A DNA stretch of 64,000 bases from Xylogone sp. PMI_703. Its lineage: Eukaryota > Ascomycota > Leotiomycetes. Under the pieces are notes generated by a model that was given only the letters and a program-made list of their open reading frames with translations, ran no database searches and was not told the origin of the DNA. The translations under genes and the position numbers were made by a program. Location: the NCBI GenBank assembly GCA_021399445.1, contig JAJTUQ010000002.1, positions 1,674,001 through 1,738,000 of the forward strand, written 5' to 3'. Below, in pieces: positions 50,387-63,511 of the stretch; position 1 is the stretch's first letter, and each line of letters opens with the position of its first letter.

Positions 50387-53300
50387 TTATTCGAAAAAAG
50401 ATTCTTCGTCAACGAGTTCTGATTGTTGTTAGCAACACGTCTCGAAGGTTGTCCTCGCGAGCTGTTACGTACTTGACTCCTCTCTTAGCTTGCTAGTACT
50501 CGGCTTCTTTTGAGCAAGTCCTAACCCCATGCCAAACATACTACTTTCTCTTCTCTTACTTTTTGAGAGATTTTGACCATCGCCACCACCAAGTTGCCTA
50601 TAACCAGCACTGAACTGTTCATAGCTTGGTCCCGCAATCACTGGCATTTTACCGCCGTGCTCAGCTGCAGCCATAGCACTGAGCCCACCTGATGTCTGGT
50701 TCTCATATGTTTGCTGTAGTGGAGTGAACCCTGTGTCATAGACAGCTCTTTGCTGATAATGTTGAGGTTGCGGGAAGGACTGAGTTGCGTTAGGATCTTG
50801 AAATGACGTCTGGTTGTAAGCTGGAGTTGGAAGCTCCTGGAACATTTGCTTGCGAGGCGACCGTATGTCTTCGGGAGTAAGTGGCGGGGCTGTGATAGTG
50901 ACTTCGACCGGAGTTGTATTTTCAGGCTCCGGCTCTGGCTCGGCATCAAAGATAGCCTCGAATTGTTGCAGGAATAGAGCAAAAACCGGAGCAGGGATAT
51001 TCAAAGTTGGTGAAAAGACGATTCCAACATTGCGAACAGTCATCTTGTTTGTATCAGAGTGGCTGACAATGTTGATTAGGAAGCCAGCAAGATACTGAAG
51101 CAGTGACTTGTTCACTCTAGGCAGCCTGTGCACAAGAATATTCAGAGCATGTATCTTGGCTGGCATATCTTGAAGTTCGGTGACTGCGAGGAATTCCAAG
51201 TGTAGTTCCCTCGTCAAGATAGTTGTAGGTAGTTCCCTAAGATACAACTTCAGGAGTGAGGCCACTGCATGAATATCATAGTACTGCTCATCATTGACGA
51301 GGTTGACATCTCCTTCAACATTGAAGCGTTCTCTGAGTTGCCTAATCACGACATTTGAGCCGCTAAGTCGGAAAATACCTTCCTCACTTGCTGCGTCCTT
51401 CGAATCCAGATACTCAATACATCGATACACGACTGCTGGAAGTTCGATGCGGACATCAACAGGATGGTTGTATCTTACAGCTTCTGCAAGGGGCGCACCA
51501 AATACAGGCCGAATAGGACCATGTTGCTCAAAAGCCATCTGTGACAAATTCGAGGTGGATTCGTTGGCAGTAAGATCCTGAGAATCCATAGAAGCACGGG
51601 GTTTGGGGCCAAATCCAAAGAAGCTGCGCTTTTTCTGCTTGATCTTGTCGTCTGGCGCTACAAGTGAGTTTGATTTATTACCCCAGGCCCCAGTATCCTG
51701 GATAGGATGGGCATTTGTCGGACCAGAGATAGCTTTTGTTTGAGACTGCGAGTCATTTCCATTTAGTGGCGGTGATGGTGTACCCGAGTTGCCTTGACGA
51801 AGACCGAGAGGAACGTTTCCTTGCTTCGTGTTCTCATAGCTAAAAGCACGTAAATCATCAGTAGCATCTTGCTGTCCTGGCTGCTTGGGCTTCTTCTTTG
51901 ACCCTACTCCATTAACTTGTGAGGAGCCACTGGACCCATCACGAGTATGGGCTCTCTCTTCATCTTCTCCATCTAGATAGTCGACATACTGCAACAGAGC
52001 CTCGACCCATTCATCACGTTCTCTGTCACTTTCCGCACAGAGCACGTGCCTCACAAGACTGGAAGAGTCTTTTCTCTTAGGCTCAAGGATCAAGAATGCG
52101 TGGCGATACTGGTTGTCAGGGTCATCGATATCTCTCGAGGGTGAATGATTGTCAGACTGCGACTGCTGCTTCCCAATTTGAGCACCCTGCAGCTTGATCG
52201 TTCCGAGATGAGGACCTCCGGGCGACTCATAATACTTGAATACAGGGCCGTCCAAAACAAAGAATCGAGCCTTCCAGCCGCCGAAGTTTTTGCCTCGTTT
52301 AGTAAGATAACCGCTCTTATATGGTCGGCCACCTGGTCCAGTTCTTGTTGTCGGGCTATCCGCAGAATCAGCACTTGGAGTCATATCTCCTGAATGTGGG
52401 TCCATAGCGTTGGTTGATAAGTAGCGGCAAAGCTCAACAGCTGCTCCAGTATCGAGGGGGGTATTAAGAAGTTCGTCCAGGTATTTTTCAAGAGCTGCTC
52501 TTCTGGCATCCATCTTCGCAGGAGCATGGCCCGTAAACAAGGACCTCTCCGGTGGCCTAACCCTATAGTTGGGGGATTTCTTCAGTATTTGATCCAGGTT
52601 TGCTAAGGAGACCAAATCCTTCTCCAATCTCCACAATTCTCTATCATTTGATCTTGAATATACTGCCAAAGTAAAGACGGGATCCTCATCAGGCTTCGCA
52701 CCAAACATGATACTGGCCCTTGACGGCTTTAAACGGGAAGAAGCAACTTTAACATCTATTGAGGGAAGGGCATTTGGAGGGAGGAGCAGCTCAGGGTAAT
52801 CTTCATCTACTAAACCCTTATATATGCCACCTTGCGAAAACATTGCCGGACTGGTGCTCTGGCTGTCCTCCTTTGTATTAGAGGTGGATGGATCGCTCTG
52901 TCCCTTAGAAGTCACCTGATTAGTCGCAGCTGGCTGCGATTGTTCCGTCTTCGGTGCACCTGGCGAGGAGATCGACATTGGAGTATTTGGTGGTAAAGGA
53001 ATTGGCTGACGCGGGGCTCTAGGCGATAGAGGAACTGAAGCAGCAAATCCTCCCATACGTGGTGACATTGGAGGCGAGTTCATGGACGGGAATCCAGGAG
53101 AACCAATGGGTCTATCAGAGGGTCTAGGACTGGCTGGGAGGCCAGGGCTACGTAAAGGAGGTGACATTGTTGTCGTCCGGCTAGCGGTACTTGCTGAAGA
53201 GCCGCTCAGCATACCCGCTAAAGATCCAGCGTTTGCTTCTGGTGCGAAATTAGGAGGTACTATTGGAACTGTATGTCGTGGACTTAGTGGCATTGGGTTC

Positions 53301-55189
53301 TCCGTTATTCCAGCGGCTGCATCAAAGGTGGCCTCTTTCGGTGTTGTTGGCTTTGATTTAGAAGAACTCTTGCCACCAGATTTAACACTCTTCTTAGACA
53401 AGCTCCTCATCTCCTTATCCCTCATTGCCGCAATTTCTCGCTCCCTGTCATCCTCTTCTCTTGTTTTCCGTCGCCCTCTCTCTTGGAACATGGGTATCTC
53501 ATCTACTTCTAGTATGTCGTCATAATCCGACTCGGAATCCTCCATATTAATGGCCTGGTGAAGGTGAGAACTCGCGTTATTGCTTTTCTGTAGGTTTAAT
53601 GGAGCAGGAGGCGCCTTCCGAGGTGGTGAAGGGAAAGTCCGTATATCTTGATCAACATTAGGCGTAGCCTCAATAACTGATACAGATGGTGTTGGAGCTG
53701 CTACCGGCGCCCTTGGCGGTGGAACTGATGGAGGAGGTCCTCGGGGTGCGTCTGGGGGCAAGCTTCTTGAGGGTGGAACTGAGGCGTTATATGGCATTTC
53801 TCTGGATACCTGTTCCGGTTTCTTGGATTCATCATCTTTAGATCCCGGAGCCGGAGCATCAGGGTTGTACTGTTGGAATGCATGCTTTGAAGGTGATGGC
53901 ATTTTATGCTCAGCTTCGACCATATTGCCGAGCGAAGACGCATTAGAAGACGCATTAGCACTCTCTTGATGGTTGTGGGCAGGAGGTGTTATGGGGTAGG
54001 GCGCTAATGCAACGTTTATAGGTGAGGGTGCTTCATCTTGATCGTTATTTTGATCTCTCAATCCCACGGAAATGATAGATCCAACATCCTGGCCGCGTCT
54101 GGGTGTGTCGGTCTTCACATTTGCATTTACATTTGATGATGCAGCTCCAGCGTCCGATGAGATACCATGAGTGGACTCCACGGGCGAAGGATGTGACCCG
54201 CTGCTCGAGGCCAGCTTCTCCTTCAGTTTGCTCCGATAGCGATCCTTGTCCTTCAGTGCTCGTTCCAGGTCCTTATTGAGGCCCAGAATCATTGCCCTTT
54301 GCTTATCAACCAGCCGCCATAACTGTGTATTCTGAGCAGCTTGCGATTGCTTCTCTTTTAGCAAAAATTGAATCACTGCTTCAGGCGATCCAGCAGTTTG
54401 AATGAGCGTGGGAATATCTGGTGTTGCGCTCGATAAGTGAATGTCCAATGATGACTTGGTCGAGTGAAGCGTGCTTGTCGAGACTGAGGACATGACGGAG
54501 TCGAAAGATGCTTGCCGCATGGTCGATCGCGCCGCATCGTTGCGATGAGGTGCTGTTGCCGCCATTGGTTTTCGCACGTTGGCGCTGGGACCTGTTGGAG
54601 GTTTCGACGTTAGGACCGGATCAGAAACGCTTCGTGAGATAGCATTCGGGTCGTTGGTCGTCTGAGTGTATCTAGAAATCTCATGAGTATGCAGAGCAGG
54701 AGGCAGCCAGGGGAGGTTACCGTGCGTACTTGGGATTGGCCAAATTAGGGATGGATTCGGTCGATGTAGAGGATTCTTCGGATTTGTAGAAGCTTTTCTC
54801 AGAAGCTAACAGATCGTCCAGACGCTCCTTAGGCGATCGAGGCTCCTCTGGAGCTTTGGCGTTACGATCTCCTCTTGCAAACGCCGTCTTGGTGGGAGTC
54901 GCGCTGGGTGGAGGTGAGGAAGCCGTGGTGCTCGTCTGCAGAGGACTGGGCGCCGCTTTGCGTTGAGATCTAAATCGAGCAAAGGAGAGATGATGTTAAG
55001 GCTGGAGTTCGGGAAAGAAGGAAGCAAACGACTAGCAGGATCCACATACCTGTACAGACTCTCAGAATTGTTCGACGATGGAGAGGATTGGATACGCGCT
55101 GGAGTGGTGGGGGCGTTGCGAGCAGAAGGAAGTTGACGTTGAGAGTCGAAGTCTAAGGGTCCATCGTGCTCTTGCGAACACTGCGACAT
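50387..55189 (-). CDS. BEM3: PX-PH-RhoGAP protein, Bem3-like Cdc42/Rho GTPase-activating protein
   Basis: GTPase-activating protein expected to switch off Cdc42-type GTPases at sites of polarised growth. Four exons (55189-55050, 54969-54721, 54671-50473, 50418-50387) close to 1539 residues. The N-terminal about 250 residues are Ser/Thr-rich with a short coiled coil (AVIQFLLKEKQSQAAQNTQL onward). A long Pro/Ser-rich disordered region follows. A PX domain lies at about 767-885 (SIDVKVASSRLKPS), a PH domain at about 910-1020 (SGYLTKRGKNFGGWKARFF), and the RhoGAP domain at about 1187-1385, with the arginine finger in GIFRLSGS. PX-PH-RhoGAP is the Bem3 order. The last exon is 32 nt and depends on a 54-nt intron with GTACGT and a TGCTAAC branch site, ending ESKLVDEESFFE. 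Retaining the intron gives a C-terminus ending ESST at 50465. The leader upstream of 55189 is long and GC-rich. Confidence 0.93.
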
Positions 55190-55872
55190 CTCCTACCAGA
55201 TGAGACCGAAGCGTGCTATGCACACCAAAAGCAGGATAGTTCGGATACGGCCAATGATATGGGGCTAGAAAGCTCCAGCCAAGAAAGGGCTCGCCCGTGA
55301 GCAGGAAAGGTCGTGGGTACGTTGGACGGAGGTTTGTGGGTTTCGCGATGCCTGCGAGCTGACCCTGATCGCTGTCGCACGTCCTGTACACGTCGTGCCG
55401 CCAGAGCACTCGAGCGCGGAGCAAACGGGTCCCAGGTCGCGCGAAACGGGCGTGCGCTTGCAGCAAAGGAAAAGAAGGCCTGCAGAGTGAATTATGTCGA
55501 ACCGCACTACTTGTGTAGGTGGTGCACACAAACTCACAAACTCCCCGACGTCTTGCAGGGCGCACGCCAGCCACAGCAGAACTTTTGGTGATGGTGGATT
55601 TTTCTTGGGCAACGGGAGGAGAAGAGGGGTGGAAGGGGGAGTAAGGGGTGAAGGGAGCGGACTGGTGTGCTGGACGAGTGAGAGCAAGCAGCGCAGAGGG
55701 TGCGTGGAAGAAGGTGTTGATAGAAAGAGGCCCTCTGCGAATGCTGTGACGGCAGGTGCAGGTTTGTGGAGCGGCTACCCAATGATTGCCACGGCGCGCA
55801 AGCAAGGCATTTTAAGATGCTCCACGTCAGAATGGTACGAAATGGTAAGAATGGGCAATTAAACGCTCGACT

Positions 55873-56079
55873 CTAACTCTCTAATCGAACTTGTTCCTCC
55901 AGATGCTCATCATACCGGTATTGTACCGTGTGATCTGGTAATCGGTCATGCAACCTGTCCGTAATTAGCATCCCCAATTCGTCCTCGCCCACCGCATTCG
56001 AGTGCAACCCGTGGGTGCCGTGCGGTCCAATACGGCAAATACAGTCATCTTCGTCTGCGGCATCCTCAATCCTCATCAT
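55873..56079 (-). CDS. Small orphan open frame, doubtful
   Basis: 68 codons from an ATG at 56079. The composition is balanced and protein-like (GEDELGMLITDRLHDRLPD), unlike neighbouring random frames, but I recognise no family. It may be a small lineage-specific gene, a terminal exon of one, or chance in GC-rich leader sequence. Confidence 0.15.
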   Translation of the reverse strand: MMRIEDAADEDDCICRIGPHGTHGLHSNAVGEDELGMLITDRLHDRLPDHTVQYRYDEHLEEQVRLES

Positions 56080-58790
56080 TATTTCTCCATGCGCCTGCTT
56101 AGACTGCTTAGAAGGGAACGCCCCCGCCCCAAGCTGACCACTGCAAGTGCTCAGATGTCAACCAAACCCGCATCTTCAGGGTAGCGATAATGCCCCAGAG
56201 CGAACTGCTGATTGGCGCCGACCTCTTCCAAGTTCCAGTGCCTGGCGGCAGTTGTCGATGTTGCAGTCTGCAGCCATCTGCAGTCACTTCCCAGCGCGGC
56301 TGCTTGAAGGGCTAGTGACGAGGCATTTCTGCAGGTACGCGATGCGTTCTGCATCCTCAAAGACCTCTTCAGAGACCTGCCTTGCCGTTGCAACCAAGAT
56401 AAGGCACTCTCAGCTGCATCTCTCGCTCTACGGATAAAGCGTGTATCTTCTACGTTATCTATCCGGCTGACCATCAACACCTGCTTGAGCCACCTTCCCA
56501 GTCCTTTCATCACTGTCATACCTACTCAATACCTGTACCGAACCGTACCGCGCCGTGCCGTTGCACATATGAATCCAGACTGTACTACGGGGTAGAGCTC
56601 TAAGCATCTGCAAATGCTCGTATGCATCGTTACACTCTTGGCCCCCGACGGTACGGGGTGCAGTTGGCAATCTCGTCTCACTGGGCATTTCAAATTTAAG
56701 AACTGGTCAGAGCTCACGCTGCATTCCAGGGACAAAGAGGGAGAAAGCCCGCGCCCTTGGTCTCGGTTTGCGGGCCAGCAGAGAGCCGGAGATGAGAGGG
56801 AGCAGGCACGGAAAAGATACGCGTCTTCTGTAGGAATGCCAGATCTTGAAGCTGGAATGCACGCTTGGATGATCACGAACAGGTGCATCATCTGAAGTTG
56901 AGAGATCTGGTTCTGGAGAGAACTAGCAGTGAGTCGCTCTGTAAGCGCCTGCAGAAACAGTGGCGAAACCAGCCCTGAGTCCAGCATTCCCCTCAGCCAC
57001 AGGGCCTGAAATAGCGTTCGTCTCGGCGTCTACACAACCGTCCTTACCTTACCCCGTGCCTCCTTTTGGAAACGCAGGTACAGACCAAAAGGGGTTTGCT
57101 TGTCTTGTCGTGTGTCTACCCATTAATTATGTGTCTCGTGCCTCGAGCATGATCTAAGCCGGTCAGATAGATCGCCTCAAGGCTGACGACATAACTGTCG
57201 CACCAGGACTGCGCGTACCTCTCGTCTTGACTCTACGCCTCCCTTCTGTTCGTCCTGTTCGCTCTGTTCGCAGAGACGAAGGCTATCACAATCAAAAGGC
57301 CTCAGGGGAACAAGTCCGCATGGGAGGCTCGAATGCTGCACGAAACCAGTTACTGCCCCGTCCAACCCCACCAACTCCCACTGTCATCCCTGCCTATATC
57401 TGGCTCGTAAAGCTTGACGCAAATGGCTGGCGGCTGCTGGGTGGAGCATCGAGCCCAGCACCAGTGCACGTCTTTGCTGCATCAGCCGCCGCTAACAGCG
57501 CGCAAACAAGCGGTGTGCAAAAGAGTGTATCATGCACTCCGCAGTCTCTTATCGTTCCATCATCTCATTGCACCTAGGATCCGTAATCAAGGCCCTTTTA
57601 ATCTCACGGGGCGACGACTTGACTGCAATAATTACTGTGGTAAATCCCCTCTGCCCTCTCTCCACCTCTTGCTCGTGGCCACAATTGCCCTTCAGCTACC
57701 ACACACCACACTCTACAGAGCACAGTGCTATCTCAGTATGACAGTATCTCGCAATACTATCCGGAACTTGACATTTCCTATGCTTCGACCATATTCCAAA
57801 AATAGCAACCCACGCTCTTGGTTTCCAATTGTACGGTCCTAATAGAATGGGTCTGGGCGATTCTGCGACTGTAGATCTTGCAACTATGGAGCCAGGGAGA
57901 TGAGCTACTGGAACTTCAGATGAGAGACGCGCGCTCATCCTACAGTAACGTCTCGTAGCTCACGTGGCAAGCCTGGAACACGGGTCTGGCGAATATACTT
58001 CCCTGAAAAAGACGCCGCGATCAAGGATAGGGAGTTATTTCCATGATATTAATTTTCTATACATTTTTCTCTATCTCAATGTTATATTTCATTTCTCTAT
58101 TTGATCCTGGCTTTCTGATCCATGTTAAATTTCTCTTCTGATCTCCGAGGTTCATTTACTAAGATCTGCTCTATGTATGGGCAAGGTGAATGAACGTAGA
58201 AAGAATAGTCAATATTAGCTCACGACAATGGTTGTGACAGAATGTGATACTTATGAATAAGTGAACCATTCCTTCAGTATATGCATGTATATAATATTTC
58301 AAATTATATAATGGACAACATCTGTCTTAAAACTTGGGTGCATTCTGTATTTGTATTTTTCCCTTTGTCGTTAAACCAACAAGTCACTGCGGTGCTGAAA
58401 CGAGCCATCTATCTTGCAAGTGAGAATCGAGGATGAAATCTCTCAGCTGAGGTCTTCCAAGAGGTAACAACGCCTGCGATGAGGCTCCAAAATTGACTAA
58501 GCCAGGAACCCCGGGATAACAGATGAAAGATAATGTGTTCTCGTTCCCAGCTTGGCTGATCTGAAGTATTACCACCGGCAAGTGCATCAGTTTGGAAGAT
58601 GTTTGCAGCGATCATATTGAATAGATAATAAATATTGACCTCAACTTCAGAAGACTGAACTGCGATGGTCTGCATCTAGGTGTTTCGAAACAGTGGCAGT
58701 ATCCTTTCTTTCACTATCTTTATAAGTCGACATCTAGATGAGATTCTTTGACAACATAGTCGAAGATAGTTGGCCTGATCCCAAAGCAGT

Positions 58791-59138
58791 ATGGAAATCC
58801 ATGTGATCTTGAAAACAATTGCGCAACTACAAGATACTTATCATAAGTATATATCCTGGCTGTACCAGGTATACGACTCGCTGGTAACACGTACAGGATT
58901 TCAAGGCATCGTCTCGGTCATTACAGGGCTGAAGTGTGGTAAATATCAGTCACTCATCGAAGGCATAATGATGAGAGGAGGCTGTGTCCAATACGCAGCC
59001 CAGCATCTCGGAGGTATAACTATCGTCATCAGAGACGAAGAAGGAAACCCACGCTATATCAGGCATCCAATTCACCTTTCACGAAATCATCACCAAATAC
59101 GAGGGTATGTTACGAATATTTCCCTCAAATATAACTGA
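58791..59138 (+). CDS. Orphan open frame, possibly an exon of a lineage-specific gene
   Basis: 115 codons from an ATG. The internal part (GGCVQYAAQHLGGITIVIRD onward) reads like a folded domain rather than random sequence. A GTATGT donor near 59104 and a CTGAT...CAG acceptor about 40 nt later could extend it. I do not recognise the family. Confidence is low because surrounding frames on the minus strand are also open. Confidence 0.25.
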   Translation: MEIHVILKTIAQLQDTYHKYISWLYQVYDSLVTRTGFQGIVSVITGLKCGKYQSLIEGIMMRGGCVQYAAQHLGGITIVIRDEEGNPRYIRHPIHLSRNHHQIRGYVTNISLKYN

Positions 59139-59588
59139 TTTACAGTAGATTGTTCTTAACCAAATCAAAATCTCTACGATCAACCAGTACTAGGAGTTCC
59201 GTGTTTCTCAATATACCAAGCCAGCACTGAGAAGCCAGGACCAAGGATTTCCAGAGAAAGGTATATAGATAGTTCTGTAAGAGTAACTGATTTCAGGAGA
59301 CAGATCGTCAATCCTACTAGCTTGAGATAGAGTGGTGCTACTCCTACAATACTGATGAAATAATTAAAACAAGGTAAAACCAAATCTTCCACACGTTAGC
59401 GGACATTGGCAAAGGTCAAAGTAGAAGAGTCTATTTGACAGCGCAATCTCCGCTAAGACAGGTGTGACGAAGGAGATGAGAAGAGCGTAGGGCAAACGGT
59501 ATTGAAGGCGTACGAACTGTTTAAAGAATGGTATGGATAATTTCCATTTGTAAGTAGGCTTTATTCTGTTATACAATGTGTACAATTC

Positions 59589-59627
59589 TTGAGTTTGAGT
59601 CGACTTTGAGATCATACTCAAACTCAA
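59589..59627. repeat. Perfect 12-bp inverted repeat
   Basis: TTGAGTTTGAGT (59589-59600) and ACTCAAACTCAA (59616-59627) are perfect complements around a 15-nt loop. It lies in the gene-poor region. It may be a MITE-like remnant or a chance hairpin in repetitive TTGAG sequence. Confidence 0.65.
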
Positions 59628-61797
59628 CCCAGTCAGCTCAAGTTTAACTTCAGTTGTTGAGTAAATTTTCATACACATTGATTCTACAAACCGGCGTGTC
59701 TTAATGCTAAAGCTGAAGTTACCGTTGGTTTTCACCAAGGACATGCTCGGATGAGTAGGTCGAGTTTCATCCTTTCTCAGGAGCTGCTAGCTCCCAAGAA
59801 CTAACTTTGCGGAGGCAAATGAATGGTACCATGACTTGCGTATCTGTGGTAGATCACCGAAAATATCTAATTGTACACATGGCCCAACTCGTGGCATCAA
59901 GCTCTTTCAATCAATCTGGCACAGACATATGGCAACGTCAATTCCAAGACGAGTAAGGGGGGAGAACGCCAAGGTCCTCCCTCCTACGCCACGCTTACAC
60001 AAGGTTCAGCTTTCAAAGAATGAAGGCAACTATATAACCCAATATAAGACGACTGCAAATAACGACCCGCGAGAGTGCCGTAATGCTAACACGGCCAGGT
60101 CAACTCGGGTCAGGTCTAGAAAGAAAGGGTTGTTGGCCTGGTAATGGTGGGTCTCATGTCACTGCATTACTGGGAGAGATGTAGAGCCGAGCCAAAAGGC
60201 TGTGTAGCACGAACTCTTTTGATATTTGGTATCTTCTTTTTTGGTAAAAGGAAAGGTGAAAAATTCTCTGGTTATATCGTAAGTTTTTACTTTTCTTTCA
60301 TCTGATTCTATTGCAGGAGGATGCGACATGTGGCCATGTTAATGGATAGATCACAGAGGGAACTAGCGCTACAAGAAGAGCTATATACAAAGGGATTGGC
60401 TTGCGCCTAGGCTCGCATGACCCAACGATTCTCCCTTATTTTATATGCATTTTGTTAGTTTGAGAGGGGGTTAATACCTCTGCTATGTACTCGAAGGGAG
60501 TTCTAACATTGCTTTGTATACCTAATTCTCTAATGAGAATTTAATTAGCCTTGCCTTCACCAAGAATTATCCACGAGCGTAGCAGGCACCAGACTTATTG
60601 GTTCTTCCCAAAAAGATTATCCCACTTGATCGACTCAGAATAAATTATTTCCATCTTGATACATACACATCCAATGTTAGTCCTACGACCGTGCCAAACT
60701 ATTCTTTTTTTCCGACAACGAGCATGTTAACCGATGCTAAGGGCAGATTCTCACTAGTCTGTATGAACGTTTTTAAGTGCATTGCTTCTTGCCTTCGGGC
60801 ATTTGGTCAATATGGAAAACGAAATGGGTTTAGCACTGGCCCTGCACTAGACACGCTTCTCGAAGAGAAGCTGTCAATATTTTTTTTCTTTCATTTTTTT
60901 CATTATATTAGAGATCTTTTAAACTAAAAGAAGTTCTTATAAAAATGGTGTAAATAATCCTTTTTTGGCTTATTAGTTCTTCAATCGAAAGCTAAGCGGA
61001 AAGCAATAGCTAACGTAGTGTGAGTAGTACGAAAGTCTCTAAGTGTCGGCGTTGCCTACAAACAGCTATGAATCTGGAGTACTGCCGTGCCATACCATTC
61101 TCCACCTCTATGCACACTGTATAATTTAATATTGAACATTGCTAAAAGGATTGCATATGGTGATTAAAATTATTCCTATCATATGGTGAGGGCGATGGTA
61201 TGAGTTCCAGACGCCCCCCGACCTAGCACCAGCCAATCATGCCCCGCATCCTGTGCTCGGGAAGGAATAATCTCCGCATGGATAAGCACAAGCGAAACAA
61301 GTCATCCGAGACAAACATGAACCAATGTTTGCTGTGCTGAATTGCGTACATATCTTCGCCTCCAGCTGCCGCTGCCAATGCTCGGCGCCAACTACCATAG
61401 CCACATACTCCGTATTCTCCTTGCAGTTAGTCAAACCTGAGAGCGCTTGAATTGACAAAGCCTAACCTAAAATTCCCTGCTCTCTCATATCTATTTCTGC
61501 CAGGACTAGACAATCCACATTTCGCAGCCGACTTCCTTGATAAGACTAGGTTCGGGTGACCCTTGCATATCCACCGCGGACCAATCATGCGGCTCGGATC
61601 TGCCCACCTCTGATTGTTCTGCTACTTCTTTAGCTGGCGTCATATTAGCTTACAGTACATACCTTTCGAGAAGATAAGTAAGAGGATTATATCATCAGCT
61701 TGGTTTTTTTTTGCCTTTTCTTTCTTCGTAGATTTATGAAATAGCAAAGTTCGGTTACTTTTGCCAAGACTTGTTTGCTTGGCTATTCTAATTATTC

Positions 61798-61810
61798 TAC
61801 GGAGTACGGA
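61798..61810 (+). repeat. TACGGAGTACGGA interspersed motif, copy 2
   Basis: Exact 13-mer identical to 42140-42152; a 9-bp reverse core (TACTCCGTA) sits about 390 bp away at 61406-61414. Intergenic. Confidence 0.6.
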
Positions 61811-63110
61811 ATACCCTGCTCAAATCTCGACGGGATTAGCCCAGCTTCTACAACTGTATTTGACCAAAAATTTCGAGAGCATCCATACATAAGTTAGAGC
61901 CAAGCTGTGGGCGAGGATGCAGAGAGATTATTAATAATACAGTATTACTGTGTTATGCCACTCGCCTTGGTCTCTCTTCAGGAGCAGACACTGAGCCTTG
62001 AGGCTCTGTATGTTTTAGTGTGCACACGCCTCATGGGCCTATCTTAAGCAGCGAAGGAGAAAGACTCCTGGTCTCCATCCTGCCATATCCTTTCTACAGT
62101 ACTGTCTTAGCAATTTCACCTTGGAAGTACATCCACATATACTAGGCAACAGTGCCTAGAAATTTACTAAACACACAATCTGCATTGCTACCTAAACGTC
62201 AGCGCATGCTCTGGTGACCTGCATGCTGTCTTAGGCTGACATTCGAGATGTTATAGGACAGCCCCATGCGGTGAAGGCACCGTAGCTTCAGCTGCTTACT
62301 GCCATTGATGCAAATATCAACCGGTTGCAATTAACGAGCTGTCGTTACAGGCGGCCAATCATTTCACGTCACTGCTATTTCGTAGAAGCTGACATCTGCT
62401 TCCGAGACGTCAAGTGATTGTCAGCCGACTGTCTCATATCCCTCTCCACTTACCCTATGACATATGATAATGTAAGCGTCACATCCCGCGAACACATGGT
62501 CTTACCTTACCAGGCCCTGTCCCTTCTCAGCCGCAAATTACCTATTTGTATCGTAACCCAACCACTCGGGACTTGAATAATACTTTCCGAACTACAAAGA
62601 GAAGCGGCTAGTTGGACAGGGCTGAAGGATCAACGGAGCTCCGTGGGATTCATTAAACGAGATGAAAATGACATCCGTGAATGGGGAAAAGAAACGTTTC
62701 TTGGCATTTGAAGCATCCATGTCTCTCCACAGGATTTTCTCCAATAATAATTCTACCGAAAATTTCTAGGGCTGTCTAACTAATGAAAGATGGTAGGTAA
62801 GCAGAGAACATGACCGGGGATATAAGATTATTAAAGTTGCCGCTTGTGTTTACTAAGCTTCCGGCCCAGGTTATATCTTAGTGGGTACGCGTAAACTTTC
62901 CAGAAACTAGTTGATCTGAAGGCTCTAGCATAGTGGGTATTCGGATATCATGAAGAGAGTATTGTAAACTAAGAAAGGTTATTTTGAGATATGCGTGGGA
63001 CGCATCTTTGTTCCAGTAGCAGGTCGGTATGACTCATCGAGTGGGAAAAGTTATCTCATTTAAATTATTTTGTTTCCTAAATTGGTAGCATAGATTGGAA
63101 ACATCTCTGA

Positions 63111-63511
63111 CTTTAACACTGAGACCCGTCTACTCCGGAGTCGAGATGTATTCCCAAAGGGCCACAACCTGTCTGACAGCTCGAGGAACAGCTAGAATTC
63201 TGTTCTCCCATACACGGCCTGTTTTGAGTGTGATACCTTCGTCCGTTGGTATCACAATTAGTGGAGTGCTGATTGATCTCCATCGTAAAGTGGCCAAGTC
63301 TTTCCTTTCTTTCATGCAAGTAGCTTGCTGCTCTTCCGAGTAAACTGTACTCTAAAACAGCTGGCTCTAGTGTATCATTAGCAATTCAATGCCTGTTTCT
63401 AGCCCGGGAGACAAGTCGTAGAGAGTCTTCTGATATTCGCCGACTCCATCTATGCACTTGCCGGACATCCCGCATATCCTCCCACTCGAGGTGCCAGACA
63501 TCATGTACAGG
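63111..63511 (-). CDS. Possible spliced gene fragment of unknown function
   Basis: Two minus-strand stretches read like real protein. One is at about 63511-63380 (frame including WHLEWEDMRDVRQVHRW) and one at about 63300-63130 (frame including PLIVIPTDEGITLKTGRVW and ending ALWEYISTPE). Neither has a clear start and I could not find a splice that joins them cleanly. I do not recognise the family. It lies just downstream of the SDHAF1 gene on the same strand. A pseudogene or chance are alternatives. Confidence 0.2.

Noticed and set aside
55062..55805. 247-codon minus-strand open frame overlapping the BEM3-like start
   Set aside because: It overlaps the first exon of the RhoGAP in another frame, has low-complexity Ser/Pro/His composition and no domain. 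Best explained as GC-rich leader sequence.
59180..59744. Two overlapping minus-strand frames with hydrophobic stretches
   Set aside because: They overlap in different frames, include the 59589 hairpin and show no family; no clear splice joins them.
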